DNA of 64,000 bases from Sepioteuthis lessoniana (taxonomy: Eukaryota > Mollusca > Cephalopoda > Myopsida > Loliginidae): the NCBI GenBank assembly GCA_963585895.1, contig OY757915.1:96301905-96365904 (forward strand). The letters run 5' to 3'. The position numbers and the translations under genes are program-made. Position 1 is the first letter of the stretch, and every line of letters starts with the position of its first letter. The notes beneath the pieces are model-generated. The model saw only the letters and a program-made list of their open reading frames with translations. It made no database searches and was not told where the DNA came from. Below, one piece after another: positions 51,401 through 63,928 of the stretch.

Positions 51401-54400
51401 ATCATTCTAGATCTTTTTTTGTTTAATGTTTTATTTACTTCTCTTCATCTTGTATCACTTTTATGTATTTTCTATACTTCTGCATCTCTTTTATTTGCTC
51501 CTCATCATTCTAGATCTTTTTTTGTTTCATGATTTATTTACTTCTCTTCATCTTGTATCACTTTTTCTGTATTTTCTATACTTCTGCATCTCTTTTATTT
51601 GCTCCTCATCATTCTACATCTTTTTTGTTTCATGTTTTATTTACTTCTCTTCATATTGTATCACTTTTTATGTATTTTCTATACTTCTGCATCCCTTTCA
51701 TTTGCTCCTCATCATTCTAGATCTTTTTTGTTTCATGTTTTATTTACTTCTCTTCATCTTGTATCACTTTTTATGTATTTTCTATACTTCTGCATCTCTT
51801 TTATTTGCTCCTCATCATTCTAGATTTTTTTTTGTTTCATGTTTTATTTACTTCTCTTCATCTTGTATCACTTTTTATGTATTTTCTATACTTCTGCATC
51901 TCTTTTATTTGCTCCTCATCATTCTAGATCTTTTTTGTTTAATGTTTTATTTACTTCTCTTCATCTTGTATCACTTTTTATGTATTTTCTATACTTCTGC
52001 ATCTCTTTTATTTACTCCTCATCATTCTAGACCTTTTTTTGTTTCATGTTTTATTTACTTCTCTTCATATTGTATCACTTTTTATGTATTTTCTATACTT
52101 CTGCATCTCTTTTATTTACTCCTCATCATTCTAGATCTTTTTTTTTCATGTTTTATTTACTTCTCTTCATCTTGTATCACTTTTTATGTATTTTCTATAC
52201 TTCTGCATCTCTTTTATTTGCTCCTCATCATTCTAGATCTTTTTTTGTTTCATGTTTTATTTACTTGTCTTCATCTTGTATCAGTTTTTATGTATTTTCT
52301 ATACTTCTGCATCTCTTTTATTTGCTCCTCATCATTCTAGATCTTTTTTGTTTCATGTTTTATTTACTTCTCTTCATCTTGTATCACTTTTTATGTATTT
52401 TCTATACTTCTGCATCTCTTTTATTTGCTCCTCATCATTCTAGATCTTTTTTGTTTAATGTTTTATTTACTTCTCTTCATCTTGTATCACTTTTTATGTA
52501 TTTTCTATACTTCTGCATCTCTTTTATTTGCTCCTCATCATTCTAGATCTTTTTTTGTTTCATGTTTTATTTACTTCTCTTCATCTTGTATCACTTTTTA
52601 TGTATTTTCTATACTTCTGCATCTCTTTTATTTGCTCCTCATCATTCTAGATCTTTTTTGTTTAATGTTTTATTTACTTCTCTTCATCTTGTATCACTTT
52701 TTATGTATTTTCTATACTTCTGCATCTCTTTTATTTACTCCTCATCATTCTAGATCTTTTTTTTTCATGTTTTATTTACTTCTCTTCATCTTGTATCACT
52801 TTTTATGTATTTTCTATACTTCTGCATCTCTTTTATTTGCTCCTCATCATTCTAGACCTTTTTTTGTTTCATGTTTTATTTACTTCTCTTCATCTTGTAT
52901 CACTTTTTATGTATTTTCTATACTTCTGCATCTCTTTTATTTGCTCCTCATCAGTCTACACCTTTTTTTGTTTCATGTTGTATTTACTTCTCTTCATCTT
53001 GTATCACTTTTTATGTATTTTCTATACTTCTGCATCTCTTTTATTTGCTCCTCATCATTCTAGATCTTTTTTTGTTTCATGTTTTATTTACTTCTCTTCA
53101 TCTTGTATCACTTTTTATGTATTTTCTATACTTCTGCATCTCTTTTATTTACTCCTCATCATTCTAGATCTTTTTTTTTCATGTTTTATTTACTTCTCTT
53201 CATCTTGTATCACTTTTTATGTATTTTCTATACTTCTGCATCTCTTTTATTTGCTCCTCATCATTCTAGATCTTTTTTTGTTTCATGTTTTATTTACTTC
53301 TCTTCATCTTGTATCACTTTTTATGTATTTTCTATACTTCTGCATCTCTTTTATTTGCTCCTCATCATTCTAGATCTTTTTTGTTTCATGTTTTATTTAC
53401 TTCTCTTCATCTTGTATCACTTTTTATGTATTTTCTATACTTCTGCATCTCTTTTATTTACTCCTCATCATTCTAGACCTTTTTTTGTTTCATGTTTTAT
53501 TTACTTCTCTTCATCTTGTATCACTTTTTATGTATTTTCTATACTTCTGCATCTCTTTTATTTGCTCCTCATCATTCTAGACCTTTTTTTGTTTCATGTT
53601 TTATTTACTTCTCTTCATCTTGTATAACTTTTTATGTATTTTCTATACTTCTGCATCTCTTTTATTTGCTCCTCATCATTCTAGATCTTTTTTTGTTTCA
53701 TGTTTTATTTACTTCTCTTCATCTTGTATCACTTTTTATGTATTTTCTATACTTCTGCATCTCTTTTATTTGCTCCTCATCATTCTAGATCTTTTTTTGT
53801 TTCATGTTTTATTTACTTCTCTTCATCTTGTATCACTTTTTATGTATTTTCTATACTTCTGCATCTCTTTTATTTGCTCCTCATCATTCTAGATCTTTTT
53901 TTGTTTAATGTTTTATTTACTTCTCTTCATCTTGTATCACTTTTTATGTATTTTCTATACTTCTGCATCTCTTTTATTTGCTCCTCATCATTCTAGATCT
54001 TTTTTGTTTCATGTTTTTTTTACTTCTCTTCATCTTGTATCACTTTTTATGTATTTTCTATACTTCTGCATCTCTTTTATTTGCTCCTCATCATTTTAGA
54101 TCTTTTTTTGTTTAATGTTTTATTTACTTCTCTTCATCTTGTATCACTTTTTATGTATTTTCTATACTTCTGCATCTCTTTTATTTGCTCCTCATCATTC
54201 TAGATCTTTTTTTGTTTAATGTTTTATTTACTTCTCTTCATCTTGTATCACTTTTTATGTATTTTCTATACTTCTGCATCTCTTTTATTTACTCCTCATC
54301 ATTCTAGATCTTTTTTTGTTTCATGTTTTATTTACTTCTCTTCATCTTGTATCACTTTTTATGTATTTTCTATACTTCTGCATCTCTTTTATTTGCTCCT

Positions 54401-55149
54401 CATCATTCTAGATCTTTTTTGTTTAATGTTTTATTTACTTCTCTTCATCTTGTATCACTTTTTATGTATTTTCTATACTTCTGCATCTCTTTTATTTACT
54501 CTTCATCATTCTAGATCTTTTTTTGTTTCATGTTTTATTTACTTCTCTTCATCTTGTATCACTTTTTATGTATTTTCTATACTTCTGCATCCCTTTTATT
54601 TGCTCCTCATCATTCTAGATCTTTTTTTTTTAATGTTTTATTTACTTCTCTTCATCTTGTATCACTTTTTATGTATTTTCTATACTTCTGCATCTCTTTT
54701 ATTTACTCCTCATCATTCTACATCTTTTTTTGTTTAATGTTTTATTTACTTCTCTTCATCTTGTATCACTTTTTATGTATTTTCTATACTTCTGCATCTC
54801 TTTTATTTGCTCCTCATCATTCTAGATCTTTTTTTGTTTCATGTTTTATTTACTTCTCTTCATCTTGTATCACTTTTTATGTATTTTCTATACTTCTGCA
54901 TCTCTTTTATTTGCTCCTCATCATTCTAGATCTTTTTTTGTTTAATGTTTTATTTACTTCTCTTCATCTTGTATCACTTTTTATGTATTTTCTATACTTC
55001 TGCATCTCTTTTATTTGCTCCTCATCATTCTACATCGTTTTTTGTTTAATGTTTTATTTACTTCTCTTCATCTTGTATCACTTTTTATGTATTTTCTATA
55101 CTTCTGCATCTCTTTTATTTACTCCTCATCATTCTAGATCTTTTTTTGT

Positions 55150-57520
55150 TTCATGTTTTATTTACTTCTCTTCATCTTGTATCACTTTTTATGTATTTAC
55201 TATACTTCTGCATCTCTTTTATTTGCTCCTCATCATTCTAGATCTTTTTTGTTTAATGTTTTATTTACTTCTCTTCATCTTGTATCACTTTTTATATATT
55301 TTCTATACTTCTGCATCTCTTTTATTTACTCTTCATCATTCTAGATCTTTTTTTGTTTCATGTTTTATTTACTTCTCTTCATCTTGTATCACTTTTTATG
55401 TATTTTCTATACTTCTGCATCTCTTTTATTTGCTCCTCATCATTCTAGATCTTTTTTTGTTTCATGTTTTATTTACTTCTCCTCATCTTGTATCACTTTT
55501 TATGTATTTTCTATACTTCTGCATCTCTTTTATTTGCTCCTCATCATTCTAGATCTTTTTTGTTTCATGTTTTATTTACTTCTCTTCATCTTGTATCACT
55601 TTTTATGTATTTTCTATACTTCTGCATCTCTTTTATTTACTCCTCATCATTCTAGATCTTTTTTGTTTCATGTTTTATTTACTTCTCTTCATCTTGTATC
55701 ACTTTTTTATGTATTTTCTATACTTCTGCATCTCTTTTATTTACTCCTCATCATTCTAGATCTTTTTTTTTCATGTTTTATTTACTTCTCTTCATCTTGT
55801 ATCACTTTTTATGTATTTTCTATACTTCTGCATCTCTTTTATTTACTCCTCATCATTCTAGATCTTTTTTTGTTTCATGTTTTATTTACTTCTCTTCATC
55901 TTGTATCACTTTTTATGTATTTACTATACTTCTGCATCTCTTTTATTTGCTCCTCATCATTCTAGATCTTTTTTGTTTAATGTTTTATTTACTTCTCTTC
56001 ATCTTGTATCACTTTTTATATATTTTCTATACTTCTGCATCTCTTTTATTTACTCTTCATCATTCTAGATCTTTTTTTGTTTCATGTTTTATTTACTTCT
56101 CTTCATCTTGTATCACTTTTTATGTATTTTCTATACTTCTGCATCTCTTTTATTTACTCCTCATCATTCTACATCTTTTTTTGTTTAATGTTTTATTTAC
56201 TTCTCTTCATCTTGTATCACTTTTTATGTATTTTCTATACTTCTGCATCTCTTTTATTTGCTCCTCATCATTCTAGATCTTTTTTTGTTTCATGTTTTAT
56301 TTACTTCTCTTCATCTTGTATCACTTTTTATGTATTTTCTATACTTCTGCATCTCTTTTATTTGCTCCTCATCATTCTAGATCTTTTTTGTTTAATGTTT
56401 TATTTACTTCTCTTCATCTTGTATCACTTTTTATATATTTTCTATACTTCTGCATCTCTTTTATTTACTCTTCATCATTCTAGATCTTTTTTTGTTTCAT
56501 GTTTTATTTACTTCTCTTCATCTTGTATCACTTTTTATGTATTTTCTATACTTCTGCATCTCTTTTATTTGCTCCTCATCATTCTAGATCTTTTTTTGTT
56601 TCATGTTTTATTTACTTCTCCTCATCTTGTATCACTTTTTATGTATTTTCTATACTTCTGCATCTCTTTTATTTTCTCCTCATCATTCTAGATCTTTTTT
56701 GTTTCATGTTTTATTTACTTCTCTTCATCTTGTATCACTTTTTATGTATTTTCTATACTTCTGCATCTCTTTTATTTACTCCTCATCATTCTAGATCTTT
56801 TTTGTTTCATGTTTTATTTACTTCTCTTCATCTTGTATCACTTTTTATGTATTTTCTATACTTCTGCATCTCTTTTATTTACTCCTCATCTTTCTAGATC
56901 TTTTTTTTTTCATGTTTTATTTACTTCTCTTCATCTTGTATCACTTTTTATGTATTTTCTATACTTCTGCATCTCTTTTATTTACTCCTCATCATTCTAG
57001 ATCTTTTTTTGTTTCATGTTTTATTTACTTCTCTTCATCTTGTATCACTTTTTATGTATTTACTATACTTCTGCATCTCTTTTATTTGCTCCTCATCATT
57101 CTAGATCTTTTTTGTTTAATGTTTTATTTACTTCTCTTCATCTTGTATCACTTTTTATATATTTTCTATACTTCTGCATCTCTTTTATTTACTCTTCATC
57201 ATTCTAGATCTTTTTTTGTTTCATGTTTTATTTACTTCTCTTCATCTTGTATCACTTTTTATGTATTTTCTATACTTCTGCATCTCTTTTATTTGCTCCT
57301 CATCATTCTAGATCTTTTTTTGTTTCATGTTTTATTTACTTCTCCTCATCTTGTATCACTTTTTATGTATTTTCTATACTTCTGCATCTCTTTTATTTAC
57401 TCCTCATCATTCTAGATCTTTTTTGTTTAATGTTTTATTTACTTCTCTTCATATTGTATCACTTTTTATGTATTTTCTATACTTCTGCATGTCTTTTATT
57501 TACTCCTCATCATTCTAGAT
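55150..57520. repeat. Satellite zone with 7- and 11-monomer block duplications
   Basis: The variant tatttactatac occurs at about 55194, 55918 and 57057, spaced 724 bp (7 monomers) and 1139 bp (11 monomers). Each is followed one unit later by tttttatatattttc, which also occurs near 56430. The cctcatcttg variant (cttctcctcatcttg) tracks some of the same blocks. Confidence 0.75.
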
Positions 57521-58219
57521 CTTTTTTTGTTTCATGTTTTATTTACTTCTCTTCATCTTGTATCACTTTTTATGTATTTTCTATACTTCTGCATCTCTTT
57601 TATTTGCTCCTCATCATTCTAGATCTCTTTTTGTTTCATGTTTTATTTACTTCTCTTCATCTTGTATCACTTTTTATGTATTTTCTATACTTCTGCATCT
57701 CTTTTATTTGCTCCTCATCATTCTAGATCTTTTTTGTTTAATGTTTTATTTACTTCTCTTCATCTTGTATCACTTTTTATGTATTTTCTATACTTCTGCA
57801 TCTCTTTTATTTACTCTTCATCATTCTAGATCCTTTTTTGTTTCATGTTTTATTTACTTCTCTTCATCTTGTATCACTTTTTATGTATTTTCTATACTTC
57901 TGCATCCCTTTTATTTGCTCCTCATCATTCTAGATCTTTTTTTGTTTAATGTTTTATTTACTTCTCTTCATCTTGTATCACTTTTTATGTATTTTCTATA
58001 CTTCTGCATCTCTTTTATTTGCTCCTCATCATTCTAGATCTTTTTTGTTTCATATTTTATTTACTTCTCTTCATCTTGTATCACTTTTTATGCATTTTCT
58101 ATACTTCTGCATCTTTTTTATTTGCTCCTCATTATTCTAGATCTTTTTTGTTTAATGTTTTATTTACTTCTCTTCATCTTGTATCACTTTTTATGTATTT
58201 TCTATACGTCTGCATCTCT

Positions 58220-60130
58220 TTTATTTGCTCCTCATCATTCTAGATCTTTTTTTGTTTCATGTTTTATTTACTTCTCTTCATCTTGTATCACTTTTTATGT
58301 ATTTTCTATACTTCTGCATCTTTTTTATTTGCTCCTCATCATTCTTCATCTTTTTTGTTTCATGTTTTATTTACTTCTCTTCATCTTGTATCACTTTTTA
58401 TGTATTTTCTATACTTCTGCATCTCTTTTATATGCTCCTCATCATTCTACATCTTTTTTGTTTCATGTTTTATTTACTTCTCTTCATATTGTATCACTTT
58501 TTATGTATTTTCTATACTTCTGCATCCCTTTTATTTGCACCTCATCATTCTACATCTTTTTTTGTTTCATGTTTTATTTACTTCTCTTCATCTTGTATCA
58601 CTTTTTATGTATTTTCTATACTTCTGAATCTTTTTTATTTGCTCCTCATCATTCTACATCTTTTTTGTTTCATGTTTTATTTACTTCTCTTCATCTTGTA
58701 TCACTTTTTCTGTATTTTCTATACTTCTGCATCTCTTTTATTTGCTCCTCATCATTCTAGATCTTTTTTTGTTTCATGTTTTATTTACTTCTCTTCATAT
58801 TGTATCACTTTTTATGTATTTTCTATACTTCTGCATCCCTTTTATTTGCACAACATCATTCTACATCTTTTTTGTTTCATGTTTTATTTACTTCTCTTCA
58901 TCTTGTATCACTTTTTCTGTATTTTCTATACTTCTGCATCTCTTTTATTTGCTCCTCATCATTCTAGATCTTTTTTTGTTTCATGTTTTATTTACTTCTC
59001 TTCATCTTGTATCACTTTTTATGTATTTTCTATACGTCTGCATCTCTTTTATTTGCTCCTCATCATTCTAGATCTTTTTTGTTTCATGTTTTATTTACTT
59101 CTCTTCATCTTGTATCACTTTTTATGTATTTTCTATACTTCTGCATCTTTTTTATTTGCTCTTCATCATTCTACATCTTTTTTGTTTCATGTTTTATTTA
59201 CTTCTCTTCATCTTGTATCACTTTTTATGTATTTTCTATACTTCTGCATCTCTTTTATTTGCTCCTCATCATTCTACATCTTTTTTGTTTCATGTTTTAT
59301 TTACTTCTCTTCATATTGTATCACTTTTTATGTATTTTCTATACTTCTGCATCCCTTTTATTTGCACCTCATCATTCTACATCTTTTTTTGTTTCATGTT
59401 TTATTTACTTCTCTTCATCTTGTATCACTTTTTATGTATTTTCTATACTTCTGAATCTTTTTTATTTGCTCCTCATCATTCTACATCTTTTTTGTTTCAT
59501 GTTTTATTTACTTCTCTTCATCTTGTATCACTTTTTCTGTATTTTCTATACTTCTGCATCTCTTTTATTTGCTCCTCATCATTCTAGATCTTTTTTTGTT
59601 TCATGTTTTATTTACTTCTCTTCATATTGTATCACTTTTTATGTATTTTCTATACTTCTGCATCCCTTTTATTTGCACAACATCATTCTACATCTTTTTT
59701 GTTTCATGTTTTATTTACTTCTCTTCATCTTGTATCACTTTTTCTGTATTTTCTATACTTCTGCATCTCTTTTATTTGCTCCTCATCATTCTAGATCTTT
59801 TTTTGTTTCATGTTTTATTTACTTCTCTTCATCTTGTATCACTTTTTATGTATTTTCTATACTTCTGCATCTTTTTTATTTGCTCCTCATCATTCTACAT
59901 CTTTTTTGTTTCATGTTTTATTTACTTCTCTTCATCTTGTATCACTTTTTATGTATTTTCTATACTTCTGCATCTCTTTTATTTGCTCCTCATCATTCTA
60001 CATCTTTTTTGTTTCATGTTTTATTTACTTCTCTTCATATTGTATCACTTTTTATGTATTTTCTATACTTCTGCATCCCTTTTATTTGCACCTCATCATT
60101 CTACATCTTTTTTTGTTTCATGTTTTATTT
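58220..60130. repeat. Satellite zone with an 8-monomer block duplication
   Basis: The marker gcacaacatc occurs at about 58848 and 59675, and cttctgaatc at about 58621 and 59448. Both pairs are 827 bp apart, equal to 8 monomers. The intervening variants (tttttctgtattttc, gcacctcatc) follow the same order in both copies. Confidence 0.78.
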
Positions 60131-63100
60131 ACTTCTCTTCATCTTGTATCACTTTTTCTGTATTTTCTATACTTCTGCATCTCTTTTATTTGCTCCTCAT
60201 CATTCTACATCTTTTTTTGTTTAATGTTTTATTTACTTCTCTTCATCTTGTATCACTTTTTATGTATTTTCTATATTTCTGCATCTCTTTTATTTGCTCC
60301 TCATCATTCTACATCTTTTTTGTTTCATGTTTTATTTACTTCTCTTCATATTGTATCACTTTTTATGTATTTTCTATACTTCTGCATCCCTTTTATTTGC
60401 ACCTCATCATTCTACATCTTTTTTGTTTCATGTTTTATTTACTTCTCTTCATATTGTATCACTTTTTATGTATTTTCTATACTTCTGCATCTCTTTTATT
60501 TGCTCCTCATCATTCTAGATCTTTTTTTGTTTCATGTTTTATTTACTTCTCTTCATCTTGTATCACTTTTTATGTATTTTCTATACTTCTGCATCTCTTT
60601 TATTTACTCCTCATCATTCTAGATCTTTTTTTGTTTAATGTTTTATTTACTTCTCTTTATCTTGTATCACTTTTTATGTATTTTCTATACTTCTGCATCT
60701 CTTTTATTTGCTCCTCATCATTCTAGATCTTTTTTTGTTTCATGTTATATTTACTTCTCTTCATCTTGTATCACTTTTTATGTATTTTCTATACTTCTGC
60801 ATCTCTTTTATTTGCTCCTCATCATTCTAGATCTTTTTTGTTTAATGTTTTATTTACTTCTCTTCATCTTGTATCACTTTTTATGTATTTTCTATACTTC
60901 TGCATCTCTTTTATTTGCTCCTCATCATTCTAGATCTTTTTTTGTTTCATGTTTTATTTACTTCTCTTCATCTTGTATCACTTTTTATGTATTTTCTATA
61001 CTTCTTCATCCCTTTTATTTGCTCCTCATCATTCTAGATCTTTTTTTGTTTAATGTTTTATTTACTTCTCTTCATCTTGTATCACTTTTTATGTATTTTC
61101 TATACTTCTGCATCTCTTTTATTTGCTCCTCATCATTCTAGATCTTTTTTTGTTTAATGTTTTATTTACTTCTCTTCATCTTGTATCACTTTTTATGTAT
61201 TTTCTATACTTCTGCATCTCTTTTATTTGCTCCTCATCATTCTAGATCTTTTTTTGTTTCATGTTTTATTTACTTCTCTTCATCTTGTATCACTTTTTAT
61301 GTATTTTCTATACTTCTGCATCTCTTTTATTTGCTCCTCATCATTCTACATCGTTTTTTGTTTCATGTTTTATTTACTTCTCTTCATCTTGTATCACTTT
61401 TTATGTATTTTCTATACTTCTGCATCTCTTTTATTTACTCCTCATCATTCTACATCTTTTTTGTTTCATGTTTTATTTACTTCTCTTCATCTTGTATCAC
61501 TTTTTATGTATTTTCTATACTTCTGCATCTCTTTTATTTACTCCTCATCATTCTAGATCTTTTTTTGTTTCATGTTTTATTTACTTCTCTTCATCTTGTA
61601 TCACTTTTTATGTATTTTCTATACTTCTGCATCTCTTTTATTTGCTCCTCATCATTCTACATCTTTTTTTGTTTCATGTTTTATTTACTTCTCTTCATAT
61701 TGTATCACGTTTTATGTATTTTCTATACTTCTGCATCTCTTTTATTTGCTCCTCATCATTCTTCATCGTTTTTTGTTTCATGTTTTATTTACTTCTCTTC
61801 ATATTGTATCACTTTTTATGTATTTTCTATACTTCTGCATCTCTTTTATTTGCTCCTCATCATTCTACATCGTTTTTTGTTTCATGTTTTATTTACTTCT
61901 CTTCATCTTGTATCACTTTTTATGTATTTTCTATACTTCTTCATCCCTTTTATTTGCTCCTCATCATTCTAGATCTTTTTTGTTTCATGTTTTATTTACT
62001 TCTCTTCATCTTGTATCACTTTTTATGTAGTTTTTATACTTCTGCATCTCTTTTATTTGCTCCTCATCATTCTAGATCTTTTTTTGTTTCATATTTATTT
62101 ACTTTTCTCCATCTTGTATCAATTTTTATGTATTTTTTATACTTCTGCATCTCTTTTATTTACTCCTCATCATTCTACATCTTTTTTTGTTTCATGTTTT
62201 ATTTACTACTCTTCATCTTGTATCACTTTTTATGTATTTTCTATACTTCTGCATCGCTTTTATTTGCTCCTCATCATTCTAGATCTTTTTTTGTTTCATG
62301 TTTTATTTACTTCTCTTCATCTTGTATCACTTTTTATGTATTTTCTATACTTCTGCATCTCTTTTATTTGCTCCTCATCATTCTAGATCTTTTTTTGTTT
62401 CATGTTTTATTTACTTCTCTTCATCTTGTATCACTTTTTATGTATTTTCTATACTTCTGCATCTCTTTTATTTGCTCCTCATCATTCTACATCTTTTTTT
62501 GTTTCATGTTCTATTTACTTCTCTTCATATTGTATAACTTTTTATGTATTTTCCCTATTTTTACATCTCTTTTATTTGCTCCTCATCATTCTACACCTTT
62601 TTTTGTTTCATGTTTTATTTACTTCTCTTCATCTTGTATCACTTTTTATGTATTTTCTATACTTCTGCATCTCTTTTATTTACTCTTCATCATTCTAGAT
62701 CTTTTTTTGTTTCATGTTTTATTTACTTCTCTTCATCTTGTATCACTTTTTATGTATTTTCTATACTTCTGCATCTCTTTTATTTACTCCTCATCATTCT
62801 ACATCTTTTTTGTTTCATGTTTTATTTACTTCTCTTCATCTTGTATCACTTTTTATGTATTTTCTATACCTCTGCATCTCTTTTATTTGCTCCTCATCAT
62901 TCTAGATCTTTTTTTGTTTCATGTTTTATTTACTTCTCTTCATCTTGTATCACTTTTTATGTATTTTCTATACTTCTGCATCTCTTTTATTTGCTCCTCA
63001 TCATTCTAGATCTTTTTTTGTTTCATGTTTTATTTACTTCTCTTCATATTGTATCACTTTTTATGTATTTTCTATACTTCTACATCTCTTTTATTTGCTC

Positions 63101-63708
63101 CTCATCATTCTACAACTTTTTTTGTTTCATGTTTTATTTACTTCTCTTCATATTGTATCACTTTTTATGTATTTTCTATACTTCTACATCTCTTTTATTT
63201 GCTCCTCATCATTCTACAACTTTTTTTGTTTCATGTTTTATTTACTTCTCTTCATATTGTATAACTTTTTATGTATTTTCTATATTTCTACATCTCTTTT
63301 ATTTGCTCCTCATCATTCTACATCTTTTTTTGTTTCATGTTTTATTTACTTCTCTTCATCTTGTATCACTTTTTATGTATTTTCTATACTTCTGCATCGC
63401 TTTTATTTGCTCCTCATCATTCTAGATCTTTTTTTGTTTAATGTTTTATTTACTTCTCTTCATATTGTATCACTTTTTATGTATTTTCTATACTTCTGCA
63501 TCTCTTTTATTTACTCCTCATCATTCTAGATCTTTTTTGTTTCATGTTTTATTTACTTCTCTTCATCTTGTATCACTTTTTATGTATTTTCTATACTTCT
63601 GCATCTCTTTTATTTGCTCCTCATCATTCTAGATTTTTTTATGTTTCATGTTTTATTTACTTCTCTTCATCTTGTATCACTTTTTATGTATTTTCTATAC
63701 TTCTGCAT

Positions 63709-63840
63709 TTTACGGCTTTGTTATGTCATTTTACGATTCTCTACAATACGTATTTTACATTCTTTATAAGACTTTTTTCTTCTTATTAATCAATAATAGT
63801 TCTGGTCTTCTAGCTAGGATTAGGTAATCCGTTTGTATCA
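63709..63840. other. Unique sequence right of the satellite
   Basis: Non-repetitive A/T-rich sequence begins with tttacggctttg and runs to the LINE fragment. Nothing is recognised in it. Confidence 0.6.
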
Positions 63841-63928
63841 CAAAATTCCTGGGAATTTTATGCATCTCATTCTCTGTGACGGACTGTGGTTTGTACATAT
63901 ACTATTTGTTACTATGGTCAAAATTATT
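63841..63928 (-). pseudogene. Non-LTR reverse transcriptase C-terminal fragment
   Basis: On minus the peptide is NNFDHSNK, a stop, then YMYKPQSVTENEMHKI. It corresponds to the same short region as HTDKCYMHKPESVLEYKMHE of the relic at 5340-6500. Both copies are on the minus strand and both end at nearly the same place. Only about 28 codons remain. Confidence 0.6.

Larger units (their letters stand above)
38052..63708 (+). repeat. Satellite array of about 247 monomers of 103-104 bp
   Basis: Head-to-tail copies of one monomer fill the whole interval without interruption. A typical unit begins tttcatgttttatttac, continues ttctcttcatcttgtatcac, tttttatgtattttctatac, ttctgcatctcttttattt, gctcctcatcattctag, and ends atc plus a run of 6-9 T and usually G. 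Anchor-to-anchor distance (38051 to 63651) is 25,600 bp, which is 247 units at about 103.6 bp. By hand count the common 104-bp unit has 60 T, 21 C, 16 A, 7 G, so 27% GC and 78% pyrimidine on plus. Unit length alternates between 103 and 104 mainly by T-run length. Common variants are tttaatg for tttcatg, cttcatattg for cttcatcttg, atttactcc for atttgctcc, and ctacatc for ctagatc. Most units are very similar, which points to ongoing homogenisation. The biological role is unknown; a centromeric or heterochromatic satellite is one possibility. Confidence 0.98.

Noticed and set aside
38052-63708. CRISPR array as an explanation for the tandem repeats.
   Set aside because: There are no unique spacers: the whole 104-bp unit is conserved. 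The window is animal DNA.
38046-63789. More than a hundred open frames of 60-582 codons across the 38-64 kb interval, with hydrophobic Leu/Phe/Ser-rich products.
   Set aside because: They repeat with the satellite period, overlap in two or three frames and change frame with each 103- or 104-bp unit. No start context, splice signal or codon bias supports translation.
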